NCBI GenBank assembly: GCA_025057645.1
Contig: JANXBJ010000006.1
Coordinates: 72,142-136,141, forward strand
Direction of reading: 5' to 3'
Source of the DNA: Anaerolineales bacterium
GTDB lineage: Bacteria; Chloroflexota; Anaerolineae; Anaerolineales; UBA4823
Length of the DNA stretch: 64,000 bases
The first letter of the stretch is position 1, and each line of letters begins with the position of its first letter. Position numbers and translations under genes: made by a program. Below, one piece after another: positions 26,769 to 35,269 of this stretch. The notes beneath the pieces are model-generated. The model was given only the letters and a program-made list of their open reading frames with translations, was not told the origin of the DNA and did not search any database.

Positions 26769-27791
26769 ATGGTTTGCTATTCTGTTTTGGGGGTGCCAAT
26801 TAAACCCATGGTAAAGCAATCCTACCCACCGGCGATCCGGCCGCTCGATCCTTCTAAAGACCTATGGAAGATCGCCGATCTGATTGAACTGTGCTTCGCC
26901 GAGACCCTTGATCAAAGCAGCCGAGAGTACATCCGCCAGCTGAGACAAGTCGCAAAAGACCCTCACTACTTCTGGATCGGGAGCAGCGAAAATCACCTCT
27001 ACGCCCCTCGGGAGGGCTTTGTATGGGAAGAGGAAGGAAAAATTGTCGGCAACCTGTCCCTCTTTCGTTTCTGCACTCGTATGGGTATTGAATATCTCAT
27101 CGCAAACGTAGCTGTGCATCCCGAATTTCGTCGCCGAGGCATCGCAAAACTGCTCACCCAGCGTGCCTTAGATCATATTCGCCGGCGGGGCGGGTGCCGG
27201 GCGTGGTTGAACGTGCGCGAGGATAATCAACCGGCCTACTTGCTCTATTGCAAGCTCGAGTTCGTAGAGCAGCTTAGACGCACTCATTGGCAATTCTCAC
27301 CCGACTCCTCTCCAATGCGGCTCAAGTCTCCTTCTCCCCTCCTCACCGGACAGTTGCAGATAAAGCGCCGCTCTCCTTTGGATTGGGAGCTTCACAAGCG
27401 CTGGCTTCTCTCCACTTACCCACCGGATTATCACTGGCATCTCGACTTTCAACTCTCCTGCTTTAAGCCAGGCTTTCTCACTTGGCTGCGCAATTTCCTT
27501 AACAGCACATCCTACCAACATTACTCCATCCTACTTAACCAAAACTTGATCGGCGTTGCCACCCTTCAGTCCACTTACAAGGACTACTACCTCTGGATGG
27601 CTTGCGACCCTCGATGGGAAGAGGAAGCCTTTGAAGGTTTCCTAAATACTTTCCTAGGACAACGAGGCCTCAAGCGGAAAATTCTCCTCGATTATCCCGC
27701 TTCACGAGCTGTGCAGCCACTGCGCGCTTTCGGCTTTACGCCAACCCAAACCCTGATCTGGATGCAGCGCATCCTTAGCTCTTGCTCCTGA
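26769..27791 (+). CDS. GNAT-family N-acetyltransferase
   Basis: The 340-residue protein has a GNAT domain at about 22-180: IRPLDPSKDLWKIADLIELCF, EEGKIVGNLSLFRF, and motif A ANVAVHPEFRRRGIAKLLTQRALDHIRRRG, which binds acetyl-CoA, then NQPAYLLYCKLEFVE. The C-terminal half (about 190-335) reads like a second, degenerate GNAT-like domain without a clear CoA loop. The start is uncertain: the ATG at 26808 (MVKQSYPPAIRPL) is also possible and has a GGGGGTG upstream. The acceptor substrate is not known. The EamA transporter follows after 24 bases in the same direction. Confidence 0.8.
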   Translation: MVCYSVLGVPIKPMVKQSYPPAIRPLDPSKDLWKIADLIELCFAETLDQSSREYIRQLRQVAKDPHYFWIGSSENHLYAPREGFVWEEEGKIVGNLSLFRFCTRMGIEYLIANVAVHPEFRRRGIAKLLTQRALDHIRRRGGCRAWLNVREDNQPAYLLYCKLEFVEQLRRTHWQFSPDSSPMRLKSPSPLLTGQLQIKRRSPLDWELHKRWLLSTYPPDYHWHLDFQLSCFKPGFLTWLRNFLNSTSYQHYSILLNQNLIGVATLQSTYKDYYLWMACDPRWEEEAFEGFLNTFLGQRGLKRKILLDYPASRAVQPLRAFGFTPTQTLIWMQRILSSCS

Positions 27792-27815
27792 CTCCCCATA
27801 TCGGGCCTTTGGTTG

Positions 27816-28700
27816 ATGTCCCTGTTCGTTCTCTTCATCGTTCTCCTTTCGACCCTTATGCATGCTGGTTGGAATTTGCTCGCCCACTACGACCGGAACG
27901 AAGGGGCATTCTATCAGCGCATGTTGCTCTTCATTGTGCTGGCCGGGTTCCTTCCCACGGTTCTGAGCGAATTTCAAGCCCAATCCCTGCCTTCTCTGGC
28001 TTGGCTGTGCGTCCTCGGCTCCGGCTTTTGTGCTGGACTATATCTCTTCTTTCTGGCAAAATCCTTTGAGGCGGCTGACTTTTCCGTAGTCTATCCGGTA
28101 GCGCGCTCCTTGCCGGTCATTTTTATTGGGATCACCGACACTATGCGTGGTCGCTCCTTGAGCCTATGGGGATGGGTGGGGATTGGACTGGTAAGTTTGG
28201 GATGCTTCCTCGTTCCTCAACGCTCGTTCCGATCTTTTTCCATTCGGTCCTACCTAACGCCAACCTCGGTATGGATGTTTATGACTGCTCTTAGCACGGT
28301 TGGATACACCTACCTAGACAAGCTTGCTGCCGAGGTGGTCAAACAAAGCCCGGCTACCGCCGCTCGCTACGGCTATCTCTATTTCGCTCTCTCCTATATT
28401 CCCTACACAATCTTTCTACGTTACCTCAATCCGCAGGGGCCGAAAGGGTCGGGAAATCGAGTACGGTGGCGCCCTGCTATCATAGCAGCGATCTTGAGCT
28501 TCGGCGCCTACTGGCTGATCCTATGGGCATACCAACTCACCCCATATACCAGTTACATTGTTGCTTTTCGCCAGTTCAGCATCGTTATCGGTAGTACAGT
28601 TGCGCTCACTTACTACAAAGAAAGCGGCCTAGTTGTGCGCCTTAGCGGTGCGCTGCTGATCACTATAGGCTTGATCCTGATTGCACTCTTAGGGAGATAA
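27816..28700 (+). CDS. EamA/DMT-superfamily transporter
   Basis: The 294-residue protein has ten hydrophobic segments in two EamA repeats (about 1-135 and 148-293), with the typical DFSVVYPVARSLPVIFIGI at the end of the first repeat and YTSYIVAFRQFSIVIGSTVAL at the end of the second. Members export or import amino acids, sugars or nucleotides; the substrate is not visible. Start: ATG at 27816; a TTG one codon earlier is open but less likely. It is close to the GNAT gene and probably co-transcribed. Confidence 0.85.
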   Translation: MSLFVLFIVLLSTLMHAGWNLLAHYDRNEGAFYQRMLLFIVLAGFLPTVLSEFQAQSLPSLAWLCVLGSGFCAGLYLFFLAKSFEAADFSVVYPVARSLPVIFIGITDTMRGRSLSLWGWVGIGLVSLGCFLVPQRSFRSFSIRSYLTPTSVWMFMTALSTVGYTYLDKLAAEVVKQSPATAARYGYLYFALSYIPYTIFLRYLNPQGPKGSGNRVRWRPAIIAAILSFGAYWLILWAYQLTPYTSYIVAFRQFSIVIGSTVALTYYKESGLVVRLSGALLITIGLILIALLGR

Positions 28701-28795
28701 AGGTCTGGGCTCGAAACCGCAGAGGTCTTATTGGCGGACACCGCACGCCCTGTTCGGCTTTCCCCAGCGAGCAGAAACGGTTCGATTCGGCTCGA

Positions 28796-29452
28796 CTACC
28801 CCATTTTCACTACAATGTCCGAAAGGATGTTCGCTGCTTCGTCTCCACGATCGGCGGCGTTCGAAAGATGCCGATAGGTCTCGCGGTACTTAAGCATCTC
28901 CACGATGTGTTCAGCATCTTTTGGTTGATGGAACAGGTCGGCCAGCGCCTCTCGATAAAGACGTTCCACCTGGTTCTCCAACTGTTTGGCACGCACGGCG
29001 TGGCTCATCGTGACACTACTGTGATCAGAGAGCCTCTGAACGCCCAAATGGATTTCGGAAGCCATTTTAGCCAGGCGCTGGCCGATTTCTAACATGTAGC
29101 GGTTTGGAACCACATCGAGAATTTCCATCTCAACGGTGGTAGTATAGGCATAATCTATCATATCGTCGATCGCACGCGAGAGTGCATGAATGTCTTCCCG
29201 GTCAAAGGGGGTGACGAAGGTGCGGTTAAGCTCGTCAATAAGGATACGACGGATCTCATCAGCGGCTTCCTCAAGCTTACTGACCACTTCTGCATTTTGT
29301 TCATTGGGGTTCTTGAAGTATTCGACCAAGGCGCGCAGCCCTTCCTCTGTCAGGGAAGCCTGTTGAATCAAAAGCTCCACGAAGCGATCGGGTCTTTGCT
29401 TTAGCAAATTTTTCAACGAGAGTTTTTTCCACAACGGGGTGCTTTTTTTCAT
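28796..29452 (-). CDS. DUF47/PhoU-like partner of the phosphate transporter
   Basis: The 218-residue all-helical protein matches the DUF47 family: VELLIQQASLTEEGLRALVEYF, VSKLEEAADEIRRILIDELNRTFVTPFDREDIHALSRAIDDMIDYAYTT and LENQVERLYREALADLF. The ExxxD metal-binding motifs (EEAADE, DDMIDY) are present. DUF47 proteins are PhoU relatives that are usually encoded with PiT transporters and modulate phosphate uptake. The ATG at 29452 has AGGAGG eight bases upstream; the GTG at 29461 would overlap that site. It follows pit after 22 bases, in one operon. Confidence 0.9.
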   Translation of the reverse strand: MKKSTPLWKKLSLKNLLKQRPDRFVELLIQQASLTEEGLRALVEYFKNPNEQNAEVVSKLEEAADEIRRILIDELNRTFVTPFDREDIHALSRAIDDMIDYAYTTTVEMEILDVVPNRYMLEIGQRLAKMASEIHLGVQRLSDHSSVTMSHAVRAKQLENQVERLYREALADLFHQPKDAEHIVEMLKYRETYRHLSNAADRGDEAANILSDIVVKMG

Positions 29453-29474
29453 ATCTGCCACCTCCTGCGCTTTT

Positions 29475-30458
29475 TCACAAAACCTGACTTAACAAAGCGT
29501 AAAGGAGAGCCCCGAGCAAGCCCGAAAAGGGGATGGTAAGTATCCAAGCAATGAGGATTTGCCAAGCAACTCCCCAGCGCACCTTCTGGATTCTTTCTGC
29601 CGATCCAGCTCCTACAATAGAGGAACTGATCACCTGGGTAGTGCTTACGGGTGCACCTAACAGAGCAGCTCCGAGAATCACCACAGCACTCGCTACCTGA
29701 GAAGAAAAGGCGTGGACAGGGCGCACGCGGTAGAACTTGCCGCCCATAGTGCGAATTAGACGCCAGCCGCCGAAAGCCGTCCCCAAAGCAATGGCTAAAG
29801 CACACGCTTCGATCACCCAGCCCGGCACCTCAAAGCTGGGGATCACCCCAAATGCAACTAGGCCGAGGGTCAAAATCCCCATCGTCTTTTGCGCGTCGTT
29901 CGTCCCATGGCTCATGCCTAAGGCGATTGCGGTGAGCCATTGCGCGCGCTTGAAGAAAACGTTGATCGAGGGGGAAGCTGCTTTTCCAACCTGCAAGGTG
30001 AAACGCATAAAGAGCCAACTAATTACCAAACCAATCAGGGGAGAGATAAACAGACCGATCAAGACCTTCTCCATGCCCTTCGCCTCAATCACTTCTATTC
30101 CATATCCCATGACCGCAGCTCCAACAAAACCGCCGATCAGAGCATGCGAGGAACTTGAGGGAATGCCGAACCACCAGGTGAGAAGGTTCCAGAGAATCGC
30201 GGCCAGCAAAGCTGCCATAGCTACAGGCACGGTAACCGCGCGGCCTTCAAGTACCTCGTTCCCAATAGTTGTGGCAACAGCAACGCCAAACAGAAACGGA
30301 CCGGCCAAATTCGAGAGTGAGGCAATCGCCAAGGCCCAAGTCGGTTTCATTGCCCGAGAAGCAATTGCTGTAGCCACTACATTGGCGCTGTCGTGAAAGC
30401 CGTTGAGAAAGTCGAATGTCAGAGCGATAACGATAAAAAGAACCAACAGTGGATCCAC
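29475..30458 (-). CDS. pit: PiT-family inorganic phosphate transporter
   Basis: The 327-residue membrane protein begins VDPLLVLFIVIALTFDFLNGFHDSANVVATAIASRAMKP, the PiT signature, and has the second copy MSHGTNDAQKTMGILTLGL near residue 180. About ten hydrophobic segments are visible. It imports phosphate, driven by a cation gradient. The open frame reaches 30503, but its first codons contain the -10 box (TATAAT at 30492-30497). The GTG at 30458, preceded by AAGAGG at eight bases, gives the usual family N-terminus, so I choose it. Confidence 0.92.
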   Translation of the reverse strand: MDPLLVLFIVIALTFDFLNGFHDSANVVATAIASRAMKPTWALAIASLSNLAGPFLFGVAVATTIGNEVLEGRAVTVPVAMAALLAAILWNLLTWWFGIPSSSSHALIGGFVGAAVMGYGIEVIEAKGMEKVLIGLFISPLIGLVISWLFMRFTLQVGKAASPSINVFFKRAQWLTAIALGMSHGTNDAQKTMGILTLGLVAFGVIPSFEVPGWVIEACALAIALGTAFGGWRLIRTMGGKFYRVRPVHAFSSQVASAVVILGAALLGAPVSTTQVISSSIVGAGSAERIQKVRWGVAWQILIAWILTIPFSGLLGALLYALLSQVL

Positions 30459-30491
30459 GCCGAACACCTCTTTTGAGATTGGTGGGGTTAG

Positions 30492-30521
30492 ATTATACAA
30501 CATTTTTATTAATCATGTTAA
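30492..30521 (-). promoter_or_regulatory. Promoter of pit with upstream TTAAY repeats
   Basis: On the minus strand TTAACA (30516-30521), an 18-base spacer and TATAAT (30492-30497). The AT-rich stretch around and upstream of the -35 has TTAAT/TTAAC repeated at steps of 9-10 bases and another TTAACA further upstream. Such repeats resemble response-regulator sites of the PhoP type, but this is only a resemblance. Confidence 0.6.
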
Positions 30522-30762
30522 TCGCAATTAATTCAATTGCCGATAATTTTAATTTTTGTTAACTTATCCGATGGCTTTCGATTCCCCATGCACAACCTCA
30601 AATCCCCCAGCAGCCTCCTCAGGACTGAGCGGGCACCTGCTCAGCCCTATAGAGTCCCCAAAGCAAAATCAACCCAAACTGAAACTCTCCTCAAAGTAGG
30701 GTGTTAACCTAAGAGTGAAGAGGTTTGCATTCATCATTTTTACCTACTGAGGAGAGCTTCCG

Positions 30763-31614
30763 ATGCCCAAGGTTGCTATTGTGACCGATAGTACAGCCTA
30801 TATTCCCGAGAACTTCCTTCGAGAATACCAAATTTCTGTAGCTCCCCAAGTCCTAATTTGGGGCGATCAAACCTTCGAGGATGGAGTTGATATCCTACCC
30901 GAAGAGTTTTACCGGCGGCTGAAGACCGACTCGGTCATGCCCACCACTTCCCAGGTGACGATTCCCAATTTCCAAAAGATCTTCAAGAACCTTCTCGAGC
31001 AAGGAAAGGAAGTTCTCGCTATCCTGATCTCCGCCAAGCTTTCTGGGACGATCGACTCAGCCATCCAAGCCAAAGCGACGTTTCCGTCCGACGCTCCAAT
31101 CGAAATTGTAGATTCGTACAGCACCGCCATGGCAATGGGTTTACAGGTCCTAACCGTTGCTCGGGCCGCTCAGAACGGCGCAAGCCTCGCCGAATGCAAG
31201 CGCATGGCCGAAGAGGCAAGAGAGCGTACCGGGGTCGTGTTCGCTGTAGACACCTTAGAATTCCTCCACCGCGGGGGTCGCATTGGAGGCGCCAGCCGCT
31301 TTCTGGGCACTGCCTTGAACATCAAGCCCCTCTTGGAAGTTCGCGGTGGGCGAGTGGAACCACTAGAGCGCGTACGCACACGCAAGAAATCTCTGGCGAG
31401 GTTGGTCGAGATTATCGAGGAGCGCACAAAAGGCAAGTCCCCTCTACGGCTGTCGGTCATCCATGCCAATGCCGAGGAGGAAGCCCGAGAGTTGCTAGAG
31501 GAGGTAACCCAACGGCTCCAACCAGCGGAAGCGATTCTCTCTACAGTGAGTCCCGTAATCGGAACTCATGTGGGCCCAGGAACTGTTGGCATCGCTTATC
31601 TGACCGAAATGTAG
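30763..31614 (+). CDS. DegV-family fatty-acid-binding protein
   Basis: The 283-residue protein matches DegV: VAIVTDSTAYIPENFL at the N-terminus, MPTTSQVTIPNF with the TSQ of the lipid carboxylate site, ISAKLSGTIDSAI, and VIGTHVGPGTVGIAYL at the C-terminus. FLHRGGRIGGASRFLGTALNIKPLLEVRGG is also characteristic. DegV/FakB proteins carry fatty acids to a FakA kinase; no fakA is in the window. GAGGAG ten bases before the ATG is a good ribosome-binding site. The gene stands alone between the pit promoter and a 600-base gene-poor stretch. Confidence 0.93.
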   Translation: MPKVAIVTDSTAYIPENFLREYQISVAPQVLIWGDQTFEDGVDILPEEFYRRLKTDSVMPTTSQVTIPNFQKIFKNLLEQGKEVLAILISAKLSGTIDSAIQAKATFPSDAPIEIVDSYSTAMAMGLQVLTVARAAQNGASLAECKRMAEEARERTGVVFAVDTLEFLHRGGRIGGASRFLGTALNIKPLLEVRGGRVEPLERVRTRKKSLARLVEIIEERTKGKSPLRLSVIHANAEEEARELLEEVTQRLQPAEAILSTVSPVIGTHVGPGTVGIAYLTEM

Positions 31615-32216
31615 GGCGAGTCTTCTGCTCGCTCACCTGCGGGAGGACGATTCGAGGGCATAAAGCCCAACCCTAATTCCTGATGGTTACTGTGCCCTCC
31701 CAATCCCAAGTAGGCTCTTCAGCCTGACAGTTCACTGAGTCTGCTAAGCACACTACGGATGTGTATGCAAAAGTTGTCGGATGTCAGAGCGATGCATTCT
31801 TGACCGAGGACTTGCCGATGACCGTTAGCCATGCAGTGCGCCGTTTGGCAGCGCAGGTAGCGCCATCTACCGGCTGGATGCCGGCCATCTGAGGCGAGAA
31901 CTCCAGTTGGCCTGCAGCCACCCTTGATCCTATCGCCTGTCTGTTGGGCCCTAACCGCAAAAAGGTTATAACTCGTCTGCTCGGCAAGGCTCAGAGAAGT
32001 GGACTACGTTTTTTGCAGTGTCTTTGCGACGTTCCGCCAAAGCGTGATGGGCCTAAAGTTTTCCCCAGAGGGCCTAGCCGGCATCCCCGAGTCGGACCCG
32101 GCAGCAGACGTTGCCCGAAAGGGCTGCATAAGCGGGATCTTCTGGTATCATAATCCTCTATATTTCTATAGTCTCTATATTTCACACCGAGGGTCCTTTA
32201 GCCTTTTCACGGTCGA
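31615..32216. other. Gene-poor stretch of about 600 bases behind degV
   Basis: I recognise no protein or RNA family here. A cluster of short hairpins lies at about 31855-31890: GGTAG/CTACC and CCGGC/GCCGG directly behind each other. One frame of the plus strand (31743-31892, then again 31893-32156 after a TGA) reads without other stops but matches nothing I know. The 16S, RNase P, tmRNA and SRP hallmark sequences are absent. It could be an unrecognised structured RNA or a decayed gene. Confidence 0.3.
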
Positions 32217-33017
32217 ATGAGCACCACTTTTTTAAACAAAACCGCCCTCATCACCGGCGCGTCCAGCGGAATTGGCGAAGCTTTGGCCCTTCAACTTGCC
32301 CAGAGAGGCTGTGACGTAGCTCTGATTGCCCGCACCCAAGCTCGCTTAGAGCAAGTAGCCAGCCAAATCAAAGGTTTTGGGAGAAAGGCACTGGTACTTC
32401 CTACAGATCTCACTGACGCTCAAGCTACCCGATCCGCCGTCCATACTGTTCTGGACACCTGGGGCCGAATTGACTTCCTCTTTTCGAACGCCGGACAGTA
32501 TTACCGTTCACCCATTGCTAAGCTGGCCACTGAACTTCTGCGCCAATCCATGGAAATCAACTTTTACAGCCACGTGGAGTTGGTCCTGTCAGCCCTGCCA
32601 GCAATGTTAGCGCGCAGAAGCGGGCACATTGTCCTGATCTCCACAATGGATGCCAAAAAAGGCATTCCCCCAGACACCCCTTACGTGGCTGCCAAATGTG
32701 CCCTATCTGGCTTCGGTGACCTCCTACGCCAAGAACTCTACAGGAGCGGGGTTGAGGTTACGATTGCCTTTCCCGGCAGAGTGGATACTCCGATGATTGC
32801 GCATTTGAGTGTGCCATGGATTTCAGCTAAGATTTCCGCCGAGCGTTGTGCCAAAGCAATCCTTAGAGGAGTCGAAAGGAGAAAAGCCGAGATTATTCTT
32901 CCCCCTCAAGCACTTTTGCTTTATTATTTCCAAGTCTTCGCCCCTCGAGTGGCGGATTTTGCGGTCCGTTTCTTCCACCTAGAGGGGTGGGAACATTCCG
33001 GGAGAGGTGGTTTATGA
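32217..33017 (+). CDS. SDR-family oxidoreductase (classical)
   Basis: The 266-residue protein is a classical short-chain dehydrogenase: TGASSGIG (14-21), NAG near residue 91, the catalytic Ser in VLISTMDAKKG and YVAAK near residue 158, followed by PGRVDTPM. It resembles the DltE/YqjQ-like branch used for many small substrates; NADP preference is suggested by ARTQARLE behind strand 2. The last codon overlaps the next gene (ATGA at 33014-33017), so both proteins are made together. No clear Shine-Dalgarno site precedes the ATG. The substrate is unknown. Confidence 0.87.
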   Translation: MSTTFLNKTALITGASSGIGEALALQLAQRGCDVALIARTQARLEQVASQIKGFGRKALVLPTDLTDAQATRSAVHTVLDTWGRIDFLFSNAGQYYRSPIAKLATELLRQSMEINFYSHVELVLSALPAMLARRSGHIVLISTMDAKKGIPPDTPYVAAKCALSGFGDLLRQELYRSGVEVTIAFPGRVDTPMIAHLSVPWISAKISAERCAKAILRGVERRKAEIILPPQALLLYYFQVFAPRVADFAVRFFHLEGWEHSGRGGL

Positions 33018-34501
33018 GCATCAACGTTTCTCTGTTAGCGATCCAAAAGCCAATCCACTCATGGTTGCGTCCCGTACGCGTTGCTTGTGTGGACGGGGAT
33101 GCGACTCCCCTTCTCAAACGTTTCAACGAAGAGCTCTTGAAGAGGTTCTCTGCACACGGACATATTGTCCAGCCATCGCCCAACGCCGAGACAGATATCC
33201 TGATTACCAGTGCCCCCTTTGGCGAGCCTTTGGACTGGCGTCGCGCTTATTTATTTATAGCCAGGCGAAAGTTTGACCTTCCCCGTTTGCCCACCTTATT
33301 CACTGCCCTCCAAACCACTCCACAGCGCCTCCAACAACTCCTTGAGCGTTTCAAAGCAGCTCTAGCGAAGCCCAAGCCCGATCCAAAAGACTTTGAATTT
33401 CCGGGCTTGGCGCCCACGGCGTATCGAACCCTTTACGAACAAGGCAAGCGCGGAGGCCCAATTCTTTCCTTGATCCGAATGATCCAAGCCCAAGCCAAGT
33501 GCATCCGCATCCTATTGCTGGTTGGCGAGGAAGAGCCTGTTGAAGCTTACACGTTCGATTTGGTCGGCGCCCATCCCCGCACAAGTGCCTTTCCCCGCGA
33601 GGCTTTCTACGAGGACATTATGCTACGGATGATCACCGCCGCTTGCACCCAGGAGATCACCCACCACCAGGTCATTGGCGAAGTCATCCCTGCTACAGTA
33701 TGGCAGAGCCTATCCACGCCCGCTGCAATGCGTCGAGCCGGTTGTGAATTGGGCAAACGCCACTTTTTCACCGAGATGGTGCGAATTGCTGATCTGGTTA
33801 ATGTGCCTGCAATTGCCGAATCGGTTGCAAGCCAGTATAGCGAAGGGTGTTTCGCTACCTGGGAGCCCGCCCTTCACGCCCTGATTGCCACGATCACAGG
33901 CAGTGCCCGTCCGGTCGATAAAGACAACCTGAGCGATGACGAATTAGCGGTGATCGTTGGGGTGCGCCCCGATGGCCAAGGCGCACTCGTGCGCCACGTC
34001 GAGGGCAAACGCAACGATCCCCCCTCCTCCGAGGCTGTCGAGTTAGTGCTCATGGATCAAAATCTACCGCGTATTACGCTCGGCGAAGAATGGGGATTTC
34101 GATCGCCCGTAGAGGTACCGGTGACACGTTCCAAACTACACGGCCACCGCAGCGTTCGTTCCTACAACCCCCATTACGTCGAACATGTCCATCTCGATCC
34201 TGCGTATTACGCTTACCCGGTCTCCTGCTCAACCGAAGCCCAAGCCGAGGCAATCTGTCGAGCGTTTTCCAAGTCCGAAGCGCTGCGCAACCCACAAGAC
34301 CCACGCCAAGTCGTCTTTACCATTATGCCCGGACACGGGGTGGTGATCGTTGAAAAGTGGGTAAGAGGCAAAGAGCCTTTCCAAGTGATTTGGGAATACA
34401 TGGATCAAGGTCTTTTGGAAATCGATCCACTTATTCCACAGGGAAAGTTTGAGTTCGAGAGGACGGTTTCGGGTCGCGCGGTCATTCGAGTGGTGGAGTG
34501 A
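33014..34501 (+). CDS. Unrecognised 495-residue protein coupled to the SDR
   Basis: I do not recognise this protein. It has no signal peptide and no membrane segment. Features: an N-terminal alpha/beta part with ACVDGDATPLLKRFNEELLKRFSAHGH and ETDILITSAPFGEPLDWRRAYLFIARRKF, which looks like a nucleotide-type fold without a known loop; a helical middle with several Arg/Lys; and a C-terminal part containing KLHGHRSVRSYNPHYVEHVHLDPAYYAYPVSCSTEAQAEAICRAFSKSEAL, rich in His, Tyr and Arg, which could be a binding or catalytic site. GHGVVIVEKWV follows. The ATG at 33014 overlaps the SDR stop by four bases; an upstream start at 32987 would overlap more. Coupling suggests a role in the same reaction sequence as the SDR. 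Confidence 0.75.
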   Translation: MSINVSLLAIQKPIHSWLRPVRVACVDGDATPLLKRFNEELLKRFSAHGHIVQPSPNAETDILITSAPFGEPLDWRRAYLFIARRKFDLPRLPTLFTALQTTPQRLQQLLERFKAALAKPKPDPKDFEFPGLAPTAYRTLYEQGKRGGPILSLIRMIQAQAKCIRILLLVGEEEPVEAYTFDLVGAHPRTSAFPREAFYEDIMLRMITAACTQEITHHQVIGEVIPATVWQSLSTPAAMRRAGCELGKRHFFTEMVRIADLVNVPAIAESVASQYSEGCFATWEPALHALIATITGSARPVDKDNLSDDELAVIVGVRPDGQGALVRHVEGKRNDPPSSEAVELVLMDQNLPRITLGEEWGFRSPVEVPVTRSKLHGHRSVRSYNPHYVEHVHLDPAYYAYPVSCSTEAQAEAICRAFSKSEALRNPQDPRQVVFTIMPGHGVVIVEKWVRGKEPFQVIWEYMDQGLLEIDPLIPQGKFEFERTVSGRAVIRVVE

Positions 34502-34572
34502 GCTAAGGAAACCCAACCGGCCCGCTTGGGCTTGTGGCCCGGCCGGCAGAATCCCGATTGCAATTTACCTGT

Positions 34573-35184
34573 CTACTTGAGCGGGTCTGGGGAAGCTAAC
34601 AGACCCTCCAAGAGCAAATCCATTGCCCCTTGGGGAATACGCCCCCATTCTATCCCCTCTTGCTTCAAAGCCACTTGTAAAACCAACCCCACTCCAAGCG
34701 AGACCAACGTCACAGCGGCCAGATTCGCATCCACCGGCTTCAAGCTGCCCTGCCGAATCCCCTCTTCGATCCATTCGGCGAAGATCGAATGGAAGCGTTG
34801 ATAGGGGCCAAAAGAAGCATTCCAAGCAGTCAGGTCTTTAGTTGCCTGATACCAAAACTCTAGATATAGCGGCGCTCGCCCGGCAGCCTGTTCAAACACA
34901 TGGCAGAGCACCTCTGCTATACGTTCAAAACGCTTTGGCACCCAATCAACCTCATCGCGAATTGTCTCGAAGCTGGCTTCTAAATCTTGGATCCAATTTT
35001 CCAGTAGAGCCAAAAACAAGGCCTGCTTGCTGGGGAAATGGTGATAAAATGCGCCTTTGCTCACTCCAGCAGCAGCACAGATCTGATCCACACTTGCCGC
35101 CTCATAGCCAAAGCGGATGAATTGGTCGACAGCGGCTGCGAGAATGCGCGCTCGGGTTTCAAGACTGCGTAACTGAGTCGACAT
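34573..35184 (-). CDS. TetR/AcrR-family regulator
   Basis: The 203-residue protein has the TetR N-terminal helix-turn-helix (about 8-55: ETRARILAAAVDQFIRFGYEAASVDQICAAAGVSKGAFYHHFPSKQALFLALLENW) and a helical ligand-binding C-terminal domain. GGAGGAGGAAG precedes the ATG, and a TATAAT box lies at 35205-35210. The gene is divergent from mscS with only 85 bases between starts, and the two promoters overlap, so it may control itself and mscS-patatin. The ligand is unknown. Confidence 0.9.
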   Translation of the reverse strand: MSTQLRSLETRARILAAAVDQFIRFGYEAASVDQICAAAGVSKGAFYHHFPSKQALFLALLENWIQDLEASFETIRDEVDWVPKRFERIAEVLCHVFEQAAGRAPLYLEFWYQATKDLTAWNASFGPYQRFHSIFAEWIEEGIRQGSLKPVDANLAAVTLVSLGVGLVLQVALKQEGIEWGRIPQGAMDLLLEGLLASPDPLK

Positions 35185-35204
35185 CTTCCTCCTCCTCAGG
35201 TCGG

Positions 35205-35210
35205 ATTATA
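35205..35210 (-). promoter_or_regulatory. -10 box of the tetR gene
   Basis: A perfect TATAAT on the minus strand, 21 bases before the ATG. Its -35 region overlaps that of the divergent mscS promoter. Confidence 0.55.
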
Positions 35211-35244
35211 AAGCCAGATCGCTCCGAGTGCTCTCTCCATCGGC

Positions 35245-35250
35245 TATAAT
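35245..35250 (+). promoter_or_regulatory. -10 box of the mscS gene
   Basis: A perfect TATAAT, 20 bases before the ATG at 35270. It excludes the upstream GTG at 35228, which would put the box inside the coding region. Confidence 0.55.
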
Positions 35251-35269
35251 CGAAGATGGAGAAAAGCCA

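Noticed and set aside
29737-30396. 219-codon open frame antisense to pit
   Set aside because: Lies entirely inside a clear PiT transporter gene; it is a shadow of its codon use.
31944-32153. 69-codon frame in the gap behind degV
   Set aside because: TTG start without ribosome-binding site, basic random-looking composition; the interval is described as unassigned instead.
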